Positions 44,244 to 53,405 of a stretch of DNA of 64,000 bases are shown piece after piece. Every line of letters starts with the position of its first letter. The stretch's first letter is position 1. The stretch covers positions 248,001 to 312,000 of the forward strand of contig NZ_BJTG01000005.1 in the NCBI RefSeq assembly GCF_013340205.1, given 5' to 3'. The DNA is from Anaeromyxobacter diazotrophicus. GTDB taxonomy: Bacteria; Myxococcota; Myxococcia; Myxococcales; Anaeromyxobacteraceae. The position numbers and the translations under genes were made by a program. The notes beneath the pieces are model-generated. The model saw nothing but the letters and a program-made list of their open reading frames with translations, was not told the DNA's origin and ran no database searches.

Positions 44244-44612
44244 TCAGTGCACCGTCGCGCCGCCGGGGGCGAGGCGCGAGACCACGTCGAGGAGCGCCTG
44301 GAGCTCGAACGGCTTCGCGACGCGGCCCTCGGCCCGGACCTCTCCGTCGTCCGACGCGGACATGACCACCACCGGGATGCGAGCCAGCCGCGGATCCTCG
44401 AGCTGCTCGGCCCGGAACTGTCGGCCGTCCATCACCGGCATCATGAGGTCCAGCAGGATGAGCGCGGGCTGGATGAGCCCTTGGCGAAGGTGCTGGAGGG
44501 CCTCCTGTCCGTTCCGGGCGCCCACGGCGGTGAACCCGCCCGCCCCCAGGATCTCCATCACCAGCTCGCGCACGCACACGTCGTCCTCGACCACCATCAC
44601 CGTACCCGCCAT
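44244..44612 (-). CDS. Single-domain response regulator (CheY-like receiver)
   Basis: A 122-residue receiver protein: TVMVVEDDVCVRELVMEIL with the acidic pair, the phospho-acceptor Asp in LILLDLMMPVMDG, the Ser of VVVMSASDD, and Lys in VAKPFE. No output domain is attached. ATG 44612 is preceded by GGAGG seven bases away; the upstream ATG-like start at 44666 lacks this. Its kinase partner is not in view. Confidence 0.92.
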   Translation of the reverse strand: MAGTVMVVEDDVCVRELVMEILGAGGFTAVGARNGQEALQHLRQGLIQPALILLDLMMPVMDGRQFRAEQLEDPRLARIPVVVMSASDDGEVRAEGRVAKPFELQALLDVVSRLAPGGATVH

Positions 44613-44744
44613 GCCCGCGCCTCCGTCCCCACTCCCGGTGCAGACGGTAGCGCGCGACTCCGACACGTCGAGATTTCGGCGCGGGCACCCGCACGGGTCG
44701 TGAACGTGAACGGACGGTGCGCGGCGGGTGGGACCCGCGCGGGG

Positions 44745-45896
44745 TCAGCGGGGCGGTCCGAGGACCGCCGCGGGCACCGCCCCCACGTACAGCGCCCGAC
44801 CCACGACGTACGTCGGGGTCGCGTTGACGCCGGCCCGGAGCCCGGCGGCGATCTCCTCGTCGAGGCGCCGCGCGGTCTCGGGGGCGTCCTGGCAGCGCCG
44901 GAGCGCGGCGACGTCGAGGCCCACCTCCGCCGCCAGCTCCTCGACGGGGCGCCCCGCGGTCTGGTTCGCGAACAGCGCGTCGTTGAGCTCCCAGAACCGG
45001 CCCTGCTCTCCGGCGCACAGCGCGGCCCGCGCCAGGGCGCAGGCCTTGCGGTGGAAGGGGCGCGTCACCGCCGGGTTGCACGCCTGATCGAGCGGGAAGT
45101 TGCGGTGCTCCAGGCGGATCGCCGGCCGGCTCTTCAGGGCGGCGCGGAGCTCGGCGTGCGCGCGGGCGCAGTGGGGGCACTCGTAGTCGCTGAACTCGAA
45201 GATCGTGACGCCGGCTGGCCCGGAGCCCGCCTCGGCCGGAGGCGGAGGCGGGGGCGGCGCGCTCGCCGTGGGGGCGGGACGCGCGGCGGCGCTCGCCGCG
45301 ACCGCGCTGGCGTAAGCCGCGAGCGCGGCGGCGAGCAGCGCGCCCGCGGCGGCGGAGACGGCCAGCGAACGCCAGGGGCGCTGCGCGAGGAGGCGGAGGT
45401 CCTGGGCCACGGCCTGGGCTGGGCCTCCGGCCGCGCGCGCGCCCCGCAGCGCCGTCGCGAACAGCGCCCAGTCGATCGCCCACGTCGCCGCGCAGAGCAG
45501 GCACAAGCTCCGCAGCAGGAAGGCGCTCGCGAAGGCGAGCGGGACGGTGAGCGCGGCGGCGGCGCCGGCGAGCAGCAGGGAGAGCCCGGCGGGCCAGGAC
45601 GACGGGCCGCGGCGGCGCAGGCCCGCGAGCGCGAGCAGCAGCATGACCGCGTACGCGAAGGCGCCCCACAGGGCGATCGGGACGCCGAGGACCACGGAGT
45701 AGGGGCTCAGCGCGACCCGGTCGCAGTTCACCGTCTCGCCGAGCGAGCAGAAGCTCGGCGCGGCGCCGGCCACGGCTTGCGCGTGGACGCGCGCCAGCAG
45801 GAGCGCGAGCGCGAGGCCCGCGGCCGCGAGGCAGGCGTAGAGCAGGCCGCCGGCGCGGCGCGAGGGTCGGGTGGGCGGTGGCTTCGATCGCTTCAT
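44745..45896 (-). CDS. VKOR-DsbA fusion (disulfide bond formation)
   Basis: A 383-residue membrane protein. The N-terminal half is a vitamin K epoxide reductase domain with four to five helices: CSLGETVNCDRVALSPYSVV (loop cysteines), LGVPIALWGAFAYAVML and the active-site CLLC. After a Pro-rich linker the C-terminal half is DsbA/thioredoxin-like: VTIFEFSDYECPHCARAHAE with CPHC, and NATPTYVVG with the cis-Pro. VKOR re-oxidises DsbA using quinone, so one chain would make disulfides in the periplasm. Many cysteine-rich exported proteins in this window would need it. ATG 45896 was chosen; 45914 is possible. Confidence 0.9.
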   Translation of the reverse strand: MKRSKPPPTRPSRRAGGLLYACLAAAGLALALLLARVHAQAVAGAAPSFCSLGETVNCDRVALSPYSVVLGVPIALWGAFAYAVMLLLALAGLRRRGPSSWPAGLSLLLAGAAAALTVPLAFASAFLLRSLCLLCAATWAIDWALFATALRGARAAGGPAQAVAQDLRLLAQRPWRSLAVSAAAGALLAAALAAYASAVAASAAARPAPTASAPPPPPPPAEAGSGPAGVTIFEFSDYECPHCARAHAELRAALKSRPAIRLEHRNFPLDQACNPAVTRPFHRKACALARAALCAGEQGRFWELNDALFANQTAGRPVEELAAEVGLDVAALRRCQDAPETARRLDEEIAAGLRAGVNATPTYVVGRALYVGAVPAAVLGPPR

Positions 45897-46241
45897 CGCG
45901 GGGAGACCTACCATGTCGGGTCGCGGGAGTGGTCGCTCCGGGCCCCGTGCTTCTCGAGGAGGCGACGAAGGCCTCGCGCTCCAGCTCGGCGCGCTCGACG
46001 GCCTTCGTCGCGGTGCCCCCTCGTACGCAGTGAGCGGGCAAAAATGACGGGGAGCGAGGCCTGCGGGGGCAAGGAGGGGTGTAACAGCAGCCATCACGGT
46101 GTAATCGAGCCGTCCGGAAGCTGAGGGCGGGCAGGCAATGGGAAAACCCTGGAAATCTGCGGAGTCCCAGGCCCACGGCCGCGAGCGGTGCTCGGCACGG
46201 GACGTGCTCTTCCAGCAGGAAACCCTCACCGGAGACTTCCC
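45897..46241. other. Regulatory gap before the copper operon
   Basis: 345 bp between divergent genes. Direct repeats GGTGTAA at 46078-46084 and 46098-46104 start 20 bp apart. No gene-like frame or classic CueR/CopY palindrome is seen. The repeats are a candidate binding site for control of the cupredoxin-cus operon. Confidence 0.4.
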
Positions 46242-46667
46242 TTGAACCTGACCGCTCTGATCCTGGCCCCTGCCGTACTCCTCGGCGCTTCGTCCGCCGC
46301 GCCCGCCCGCGCCTGTGACTGCGAGGCCGAGCACGCGAGCCCCGCCGCCGCCACCGCGGCTGGCCACCACCTCGTCGCGGCGGCGACCCCGGCCACCAAG
46401 GGCGCCCAGACGGTCGAGCTCGCCGTGACGAGCGAGGGCTTCGTCCCCGCCGAGGTCACCGTGAAGCACGGGAAGCCCGTGAAGCTCGTCGTGACGCGCA
46501 AGGTGGAGCGCACCTGCGCCACCGAGATCGTGATGAAGGACTTCGGCGTGAACCAGCCGCTGCCGCTCAACCAGCCCGTGACCGTGACGGTCACGCCGAA
46601 GAAGGCGGGCGAATATCGCTTCGCGTGCGGCATGGACATGATCGCGGGTGTGCTCAAGGCGAACTGA
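46242..46667 (+). CDS. Exported cupredoxin-domain protein
   Basis: A 141-residue periplasmic protein with a signal peptide ending APARAC. The cupredoxin fold is clear: TSEGFVPAEVTVKHGKPVKL, VERTCATEIVMKDFGVNQPL, PVTVTVTPKKAGEYRFACGM then DM. The Cys and Met of CGMDM with the first Cys form a likely copper site. I chose TTG 46242, six bases after GGAG; the ATG at 46188 would disrupt the signal peptide. An N-terminal CDCEAEH cluster may also bind metal. It starts the copper efflux operon and probably delivers or buffers periplasmic copper. Confidence 0.82.
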   Translation: MNLTALILAPAVLLGASSAAPARACDCEAEHASPAAATAAGHHLVAAATPATKGAQTVELAVTSEGFVPAEVTVKHGKPVKLVVTRKVERTCATEIVMKDFGVNQPLPLNQPVTVTVTPKKAGEYRFACGMDMIAGVLKAN

Positions 46668-46768
46668 CCGGGCCTGAGCCTGGCTGCGACGCGGGGGGGC
46701 GCCCGCCTGGTCCGGCGGCCGCCCCCCTCGCGCGCGTTGCGCACCCCTCGTTCGAGGAGGTTCCGACG

Positions 46769-48169
46769 GTGAAGGTCATCAGCTCGCTCATCGCCCTCGC
46801 GTGGGCCCTCGCCGCCGCGGCCGAGCCGGCCGCGGTGACGGCCGATCCCGTGCGCGACGCGATCGTCGCCGAGGCGCTGGAGAAGAGCCCGGAGTACGCC
46901 CGCGCTCGGTCGACGGTGGAGGCCGACCGCCAGCGCGAGCCGCAGGTCTCGGCGCTCCCGGATCCGACGCTCTCGCTGGGGATCCAGAACGACGGCTTCC
47001 AGGCCATCCAGATCGGGACCATGGAGACCTCCTACTGGCAGGTCATGGTGACGCAGCCGTTCCCGTGGCCGGGCAAGCGCGGCGCGCGCGAGCGCGCGGC
47101 CCGCGCCCAGACCAGCGTCGTCGAGGCGCAGCTCGACCGCATCCGGCTGTCGGTCACCGCCGAGGTGGAGCGCGCCTACGTCGATCTCCTGCTGGTGCGC
47201 GAGCAGCTCGCCCTCCAGCAGCGGCTCGAGGCGCTGTGGAGGGAGGCCGAGGCGATCGCCCGGACGCGCTACGAGGTGGGCGGCGGGGCGCAGTCCGACC
47301 TCGTCCGCGCGCAGCTCGAGCGCTCCAGGTTGCAGCAGCGCCGGATCGCGCTCGAGACGAACGAGCGCACGGCGATCCAGGGCCTGAACCGCCTGCGCGT
47401 CCACCCGCTGGACGAGCCCATCCCCACGGCGCGCAGGCTCGCCGACCTGGGGGTGCCTCCGCCGATGACCGGCGAGGAGGCCGCGGACGACGCCGAGCGC
47501 CGCAGCCCCGACCTCGCCCAGTCGCGGCGCGCCACGGCCGCCGCCGAGCGTCGCGTGGAGGTCGCGCAGCGCGACCGGTGGCCGGATCTCTCCGTCACCG
47601 CCGGCGTCATGCCGCGCGGCTCGCTCGATCCGATGTGGCTCGCGAGCGTCGGCATCACCCTCCCCATCTTCTCGGGGAGCAAGCAGTCGCGGGCGGTGGA
47701 CGAGGCGGCGAGCCGGCGCGCCTCCGAGGCGAGCGGCGAGGAGGCGACCCGGCAGGTGGTCCGCCTGCGCGCGCAGGAGCGGCAGGCGGTGCTCGCGGCG
47801 CTGGCGCGCACGAACCAGCTCTACCGCGACGCGGTGCTGGTCCAGTCGGACGCGGCCGTCAGCTCGACCCTGGCGCAGTACAAGGTGGGCAAGGTCACCT
47901 TCGCGTCGGTGCTGGAGGTGCTGCGCGGGCTGGTGGCGGACGAGGCGGGATACGTCGAGAGCCTGGCCCAGGCCGAGCGCGTGGCGATCGCCCAGCGCGA
48001 GGTCAGCCTCGACGCGCCCCCGGGCCTGGCCGGCGGGGTCTCCTCGGGCGCGGTCCCCGGCGCCGGCTCGATGGGCCGCCGGGGCGGCGGCGCGAAGGGC
48101 GCGGCCGCCGGCAGCGAGGAACAGGCTCCGGCCGCGGCCGGCGCCGGTGGAATGTCTTCAGGGATGTAG
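46769..48169 (+). CDS. TolC/CusC-type outer-membrane efflux protein
   Basis: A 466-residue outer-membrane channel protein with a signal peptide near ALAAAAEPA. Two TolC repeats are visible: LPDPTLSLGIQND, QVMVTQPFPWPGKRGARERA, and later WPDLSVTAGVMPRG and ALARTNQLYRDAVL, with long alpha-helical hairpins. The tail is Gly/Ala/Met-rich. GTG 46769 follows CGAGGAGG. It lies 101 bp after the cupredoxin and 13 bp before the adaptor, the standard order of a CusCBA-type tripartite pump. Confidence 0.9.
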   Translation: MKVISSLIALAWALAAAAEPAAVTADPVRDAIVAEALEKSPEYARARSTVEADRQREPQVSALPDPTLSLGIQNDGFQAIQIGTMETSYWQVMVTQPFPWPGKRGARERAARAQTSVVEAQLDRIRLSVTAEVERAYVDLLLVREQLALQQRLEALWREAEAIARTRYEVGGGAQSDLVRAQLERSRLQQRRIALETNERTAIQGLNRLRVHPLDEPIPTARRLADLGVPPPMTGEEAADDAERRSPDLAQSRRATAAAERRVEVAQRDRWPDLSVTAGVMPRGSLDPMWLASVGITLPIFSGSKQSRAVDEAASRRASEASGEEATRQVVRLRAQERQAVLAALARTNQLYRDAVLVQSDAAVSSTLAQYKVGKVTFASVLEVLRGLVADEAGYVESLAQAERVAIAQREVSLDAPPGLAGGVSSGAVPGAGSMGRRGGGAKGAAAGSEEQAPAAAGAGGMSSGM

Positions 48170-48182
48170 CTCGGAGATCGAC

Positions 48183-49634
48183 ATGGAATACGGCACCCCC
48201 CCCGCCTCGACCTCGAAGCGCCGCTTCGGCCCCGGGGCCCTCGCCCTCGTCCTCGTCCTGGGGCTCGCCGCCGGCGGTGGGGCCGCGGTGCTCGCGACGC
48301 GCGGGCACGGCGACCACGGCCACGCGACCTCCGCCGGGCCGGCCGAGCAGGGCGCCCAGCCCGCCGAGCAGAAGCCGCTCTACGTCTGCCCGATGCACCC
48401 GACGATCACCTCGGATCACCCGGCCGACTGCCCGATCTGCGGCATGAAGCTCGTCAAGACGGCGGCGCAGCCTGGCGGCGTCGCCGCCAAGGGGCCGCGC
48501 AAGGTCGCCTTCTACCGCTCGCCGATGGACGCCAGGCAGACCTCCCCGACGCCGCGCAAGGACGAGATGGGGATGGACTACCTGCCCGTCTACGAGGACG
48601 AGGCGAAGGGCGGCGCGCCGGTGGAGGGGCTCGCCACGGTGGACATCGACCCCCAGCGGCAGCAGCTCATCGGCCTGCGGACCGCGGCCGTCGAGCGCGG
48701 GACGGTGGGCGCGACCTGGCGGACGGTGGGGAAGGTCGCGGTGGACGAGACGCGGGTGCACCACGTCAACATCAAGGTCTCCGGGTTCGCGGAGCAGGTG
48801 TTCGCGGACTACGTCGGGAAGCCGGTCCGCCGCGGCGAGCCGCTCTTCACCATCTACAGCCCCGACCTCCTGAGCGTGCAGCAGGAGTACCTGCTCGCGC
48901 TCCGCACGCGGAAGGCGCTCGCCGGCAGCGGCCAGGGGGAGGCCTCGGGCGACGAGCTGGTCGAGGCCGCGCGCCAGCGGCTGCGCCTGTGGGACATCCC
49001 CGAGGGCGAGATCGCGCGGCTGGAGCGGACCGGGACCCCCACCAAGACGCTCACCATCCTCTCGCCCATGTCCGGCGTGGTGACGAAGAAGGACCTCGTC
49101 ATGGGCCACCGCCTGAACGAGGGCGACATGCCCTACGAGATCACCGACCTCTCCTCGGTGTGGGTGCTCGCGGACGCCTACGAGTCCGACCTGTCGCGCC
49201 TCAAGCTCGGGATGACCGCGACGCTGTCCCTCCAGGCCTTCCCCGACCGCGCGTTCAAGGGGCGGGTCATCTTCATCGACCCCGTCCTCGACGCCAAGAG
49301 CCGGACCGCCAAGGTGCGGCTCGAGTTCCCGAACCCGACCGGCGAGCTGCGCCCGGAGATGTTCGGCGAGGTCACGCTGCAGGCGGCGGCGCGCCAGGGC
49401 CTGCGCGTGCCGGCCGACGCGGTCATCGACTCCGGCACGAGCAAGGTGGTGTTCGTGGCGCTCGGGGAGGGCAAGTTCCAGCCGCGCGAGGTGAAGCTGG
49501 GCGTGGTCTCGGGCGACGCGGTCGAGGTGCTGTCGGGGCTGAAGCAGGGTGAGCAGGTGGTGACGCGCGCCAACTTCCTCATCGACTCGGAGTCGCGGCT
49601 GCGCGCCTCCCTCTCGGCCATGGGCGGGAAGTAG
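48183..49634 (+). CDS. cusB: CusB-like periplasmic adaptor of a heavy-metal RND pump
   Basis: A 483-residue membrane-anchored adaptor. One N-terminal helix is followed by a heavy-metal-binding domain, LYVCPMHPTITSDHPADCPI then CGMKL (about 66-92), with paired Cys, Met and His. A second, Cys-less copy follows (FYRSPMDARQT...KDEMGMDYLPVYED). The barrel-sandwich and membrane-proximal domains show VKVSGFAEQVF-like and LTILSPMSGVVTKKDLVMGH motifs and a TPR-free hairpin typical of CusB. It passes Cu(I)/Ag(I) to CusA. ATG 48183 has CGGAG seven bases upstream. The next gene starts 2 bp after the stop. Confidence 0.92.
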   Translation: MEYGTPPASTSKRRFGPGALALVLVLGLAAGGGAAVLATRGHGDHGHATSAGPAEQGAQPAEQKPLYVCPMHPTITSDHPADCPICGMKLVKTAAQPGGVAAKGPRKVAFYRSPMDARQTSPTPRKDEMGMDYLPVYEDEAKGGAPVEGLATVDIDPQRQQLIGLRTAAVERGTVGATWRTVGKVAVDETRVHHVNIKVSGFAEQVFADYVGKPVRRGEPLFTIYSPDLLSVQQEYLLALRTRKALAGSGQGEASGDELVEAARQRLRLWDIPEGEIARLERTGTPTKTLTILSPMSGVVTKKDLVMGHRLNEGDMPYEITDLSSVWVLADAYESDLSRLKLGMTATLSLQAFPDRAFKGRVIFIDPVLDAKSRTAKVRLEFPNPTGELRPEMFGEVTLQAAARQGLRVPADAVIDSGTSKVVFVALGEGKFQPREVKLGVVSGDAVEVLSGLKQGEQVVTRANFLIDSESRLRASLSAMGGK

Positions 49635-49636
49635 CG

Positions 49637-52600
49637 ATGATCAAGCGACTCATCCGGTTCTCCGCGGAGAACAGGTACCTCGTCATCGCGGGGGTGATCG
49701 TCGTCCTGGCGCTGTCGGTCTGGACGATGAAGAACATCCCGCTCGACGCGCTGCCCGACCTCTCCGACACGCAGGTCATCGTCTACTCGCGCTGGGACCG
49801 GAGCCCCGACATCCTCGAGGACCAGGTCACCTACCCCATCACGACCGCGCTGCTCGGCGCGCCGCGCGTGAAGGCCATCCGCGGGTTCTCGGACTTCGGC
49901 TTCAGCTACGTCTACGTGATCTTCGAGGACGGGACGGACCCGTACTGGGCGCGCACGCGCGTGCTCGAGTACCTCTCCAAGATCACGCCGCAGCTGCCGC
50001 AGGGCGTGAAGACCGAGCTCGGGCCGGACGCGACCAGCGTCGGATGGACCTTCCAGTACGCGCTGGTGGACCGCTCGGGGAAGCACAGCTCCGACGAGCT
50101 GCGCTCGTTCCAGGACTGGTTCCTGCGCTACGCGGTGCAGGCGGTGCCGGGCGTCTCCGAGGTGGCGACGGTCGGAGGACAGGTCCGCCAGTACCAGATC
50201 ACGGTGAACCCCACCGCGCTCGCCGGCTACAAGCTGCCGCTGCAGTCGGTCATCGACGCGGTCCGGCGCGGCAACAACGACGTCGGCGGGCGGCTGGTCG
50301 AGCTCTCCGGCCGCGAGTACATGGTCCGCGGCCGCGGCTACGTGAAGTCGCTCCACGACCTGGAGCAGCTCGTCCTCAAGACCGAGGGCGGGACGCCCAT
50401 CACCGTGAAGGACGTGGCGCAGGTGACGCTCGGCCCGGAGATGCGCCGCGGCGTGGCCGACCTCGACGGCCAGGGCGACGTGGTGGGCGGCATCGTGGTC
50501 ATGCGGCAGGGCGAGAACGCGCTCAACGTCATCGAGCGGGTCAAGGCGAAGCTGGCCGAGCTCAGGCCGTCCCTGCCGGCGGGCGTCGAGGTGGTGACGA
50601 CCTACGACCGCTCCGAGCTCATCGACCGGGCCATCGACACGGTGAAGCACAAGCTGGTGGAGGAGATCATCATCGTCTCCCTCATCATCCTCGTCTTCCT
50701 GTGGCACGTGCCGTCCGCCATCGTGCCCATCGTCACCATCCCGGTCTCGGTCGCCATCGCCTTCATCCCCATGTACCTCATGGGCCTGAACGCCAACCTC
50801 ATGTCGCTGGCCGGCATCGCCATCTCGATCGGCGTGCTGGTGGACGGGGCGATCGTCGAGGTGGAGAACGCCTACAACAAGATCCACCACTGGCAGGAGG
50901 GCGGGTCGAAGGGCGACTTCCACCAGGTGCGCCTCGAGGCGCTGCTCGAGGTGGGGCCGAGCGTCTTCTTCTCCCTGCTCGTCATCGCGGTCGCCTTCAT
51001 GCCGGTGTTCACGCTGGTCGACCAGGAGGGGCGGCTGTTCCGGCCGCTCGCCTACTCGAAGAACCTGGCCATGGCCATCGCCGCCCTGCTGGCGGTCACG
51101 CTCGACCCGGCCATGCGGATGCTGTTCGCCCGCATCGAGCCCTTCCGCTTCCGGCCGAAGGCGCTGGCGTGGCTCGCCACGCAGGCCTTCGTCGGCAAGT
51201 ACTACTCGGAGGAGCGCCACCCCATCAGCCGGCTCCTGCACCGCGTCTACGAGCGGCCGTGCCGCTTCGTGCTGCGCCACGCGCGCGCCACCATCGCGGC
51301 GAGCGTGCTGCTCGTGGCGCTGACGGTGCCGCTGTACCTGAAGCTCGGCTCCGAGTTCATGCCGCCCTTGAACGAGGGCACGATCCTCTACATGCCGAGC
51401 GCGGTGCAGCCCGGGATGTCGGTGGCGGAGGCGCAGAGCGCGCTGCAGCTGCAGGACAAGATCCTGCGCACCTTCCCCGAGGTCGAGCGTGTCTTCGGCA
51501 AGGCGGGGCGGGCCAACACCTCCACCGACCCGGCGCCGTTCTCGATGATGGAGACGACGGTGGTGCTGAAGCCGGAGCTCGCCTGGCGCGAGAAGCCGCG
51601 CTGGTACTCGCCCTGGGCGCCGGAGTGGCTGAAGCGCACCCTCCGGCCGTTCTGGAACGACCGCATCACCGAGGACGAGCTCAAGAACGAGATGGACGCG
51701 GCGCTGCAGCTGCCGGGCATCTCGAACGCGTGGACCATGCCGATCAAGGGGCGGCTCGACATGCTCTCGACCGGCATCCGCACCCCCATCGGCATCAAGA
51801 TCTCCGGCGCCAAGCTGGAGGAGATCGAGCGGGTGGCGCTGGCGACCGAGGCGGCCCTGCAGAAGATGCCGGGGACCCGCAGCGCCTACGCCGAGCGCGT
51901 GGCCGGCGGCTACTTCCTCGACTTCGTGCTGAAGCGCGACCAGCTCGCGCGCTACGGGCTCACCGTCGAGGACGCCAACTCGGCGGTGATGACCGCCGTC
52001 GGCGGCGACGAGCAGGGCACGACCATCGAGGGCCGCGAGCGCTACAGCATCAACGTGCGGTACGCGCGCGACTACCGCGACGACCTGCCGGCGCTCCGGC
52101 GGGTGCTCCTGCCGCTGCCCGGCGACGGCCAGATCCCGATGGAGGAGATCGCCGAGGTGAAGCTGGTCCAGGGCCCGTCCATGATCCGCAACGAGAACGG
52201 GTTGCTCGCCGGGTACGTGTACGTCGACTTCGACACCTCGAAGATCGACATCGGCTCCTACGTGGACGAGGCGAAGAAGGCGGTGGCGGCGGCGGTGAAG
52301 GTGCCGACCGGCTACTCCATGAGCTGGAGCGGGCAGTACGAGAACATGCTGCGGGTCCGGGAGCGGCTCAAGCTCATCCTGCCCATCACGCTCGTGCTCA
52401 TCTTCGGCCTGCTCTACATGAACACCAAGTCCTCGGTGAAGGCGGGCATCGTCATGCTGGCGGTGCCGTTCTCCGCGGTCGGCGCCGTCTGGCTCATGTG
52501 GGCCCTCGGCTACAACGTGTCGATCGCCGCGTGGGTGGGGATGATCGCGCTCATGGGCCTCGACGCCGAGACGGGCGTGTTCATGCTGCTCTTCCTCGAC

Positions 52601-52942
52601 CTGGCGCACGACGAGGCGCGGGGGCGCGGCCTCATGAACACGACCGGCGACCTGCGGGAGGCCATCGTCCACGGCGCGGTGAAGCGGGTGCGGCCGAAGG
52701 CCATGACCGTGTTCGCGGCGTTCATGGGCCTCCTGCCCATCATGTGGTCCACCGGCACCGGCGCGGACGTCATGAAGCGCATCGCCGCCCCGATGGTGGG
52801 CGGCCTCGTCACCTCGTTCGCGCTCGAGCTGCTCGTCTACCCCGCGGTGTACTTCCTGTGGAAGCGCCGGGAGGTCAGGGACGGGCCGGCGACCGCGCAG
52901 CCGGCGCCCGTGCCGGTGGTCCCGCAGGCCGCGCAGGCGTGA
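49637..52942 (+). CDS. cusA: CusA/CzcA-type heavy-metal efflux RND transporter
   Basis: A 1101-residue inner-membrane pump with 12 helices and two large periplasmic loops. MIKRLIRFSAENRYLVIAGV, IPLDALPDLSDTQVIVYSRW, SIGVLVDGAIVEVENAYNKI (proton-relay region) and GLDAETGVFMLLFLDLAHDE are HME-RND hallmarks. Met-containing segments PGMSVAEAQ and GRLDMLSTGIRTPIG fit the CusA methionine relay for Cu(I)/Ag(I), rather than the divalent-metal CzcA subtype. It is the last gene of the cupredoxin-TolC-CusB-CusA operon; a terminator hairpin lies 25 bp downstream. Confidence 0.95.
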   Translation: MIKRLIRFSAENRYLVIAGVIVVLALSVWTMKNIPLDALPDLSDTQVIVYSRWDRSPDILEDQVTYPITTALLGAPRVKAIRGFSDFGFSYVYVIFEDGTDPYWARTRVLEYLSKITPQLPQGVKTELGPDATSVGWTFQYALVDRSGKHSSDELRSFQDWFLRYAVQAVPGVSEVATVGGQVRQYQITVNPTALAGYKLPLQSVIDAVRRGNNDVGGRLVELSGREYMVRGRGYVKSLHDLEQLVLKTEGGTPITVKDVAQVTLGPEMRRGVADLDGQGDVVGGIVVMRQGENALNVIERVKAKLAELRPSLPAGVEVVTTYDRSELIDRAIDTVKHKLVEEIIIVSLIILVFLWHVPSAIVPIVTIPVSVAIAFIPMYLMGLNANLMSLAGIAISIGVLVDGAIVEVENAYNKIHHWQEGGSKGDFHQVRLEALLEVGPSVFFSLLVIAVAFMPVFTLVDQEGRLFRPLAYSKNLAMAIAALLAVTLDPAMRMLFARIEPFRFRPKALAWLATQAFVGKYYSEERHPISRLLHRVYERPCRFVLRHARATIAASVLLVALTVPLYLKLGSEFMPPLNEGTILYMPSAVQPGMSVAEAQSALQLQDKILRTFPEVERVFGKAGRANTSTDPAPFSMMETTVVLKPELAWREKPRWYSPWAPEWLKRTLRPFWNDRITEDELKNEMDAALQLPGISNAWTMPIKGRLDMLSTGIRTPIGIKISGAKLEEIERVALATEAALQKMPGTRSAYAERVAGGYFLDFVLKRDQLARYGLTVEDANSAVMTAVGGDEQGTTIEGRERYSINVRYARDYRDDLPALRRVLLPLPGDGQIPMEEIAEVKLVQGPSMIRNENGLLAGYVYVDFDTSKIDIGSYVDEAKKAVAAAVKVPTGYSMSWSGQYENMLRVRERLKLILPITLVLIFGLLYMNTKSSVKAGIVMLAVPFSAVGAVWLMWALGYNVSIAAWVGMIALMGLDAETGVFMLLFLDLAHDEARGRGLMNTTGDLREAIVHGAVKRVRPKAMTVFAAFMGLLPIMWSTGTGADVMKRIAAPMVGGLVTSFALELLVYPAVYFLWKRREVRDGPATAQPAPVPVVPQAAQA

Positions 52943-52967
52943 CGGGAGCGATCACGGTGTGAGGACC

Positions 52968-52999
52968 GAGGTCACCACGCGACGAGCGGCGGTGACCTC
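52968..52999 (+). terminator. Terminator after cusA
   Basis: GAGGTCACC (52968-52976) pairs perfectly with GGTGACCTC (52991-52999), 25 bp after the cusA stop. A pyrimidine-rich stretch (TCCTCTCTCGGTTTCCT) follows. Confidence 0.7.
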
Positions 53000-53163
53000 T
53001 CCTCTCTCGGTTTCCTGGGATCTCCACCGCCGCCGCCGTGGCACGGCCGATGCTTTTGATGGCCGTCGTACTGCGGGGCGCTGTGAAGCTCCGAGTCCAC
53101 GGCGCGGGCATGCGGAGTCGGGCTGCCGCTGCGCGCCTCAACCCGAGCCCGAGGAGACACACC

Positions 53164-53328
53164 ATGATGAAGAGGATGATCCTGGCCGGACTGCTGGCGG
53201 CGACCGCGCTCCCCGCGCTGGCTTCGGACGCGAGCTACGACAAGGCAGCGGCGGCGCCGGCCGCGGTGGGCGCGAAGGCGGACAGCGCTCCCAGGCCCGC
53301 CTGTGGCTGCCAGAAGCACCAGTCCTGA
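53164..53328 (+). CDS. Small exported protein with CGCQKH tail
   Basis: A 54-residue protein: a signal peptide (MILAGLLAATALPALAS), a short Ala-rich linker and the C-terminus PRPACGCQKHQS. The CGC motif with a nearby His could bind copper or silver. GAGGAG lies seven bases before the ATG. It comes 221 bp after cusA. A second secreted protein with an ACGC end lies at 54382. No named family is recognised; a role as a periplasmic metal buffer is inference. Confidence 0.65.
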   Translation: MMKRMILAGLLAATALPALASDASYDKAAAAPAAVGAKADSAPRPACGCQKHQS

Positions 53329-53405
53329 CGCCGCGTGGCCGGCGGCGCGGGCGCGGGCCGGGCGGCAGGGTGTCCTGCCGTCCGGCGCCCGGGCCGCGGG
53401 GCGGC

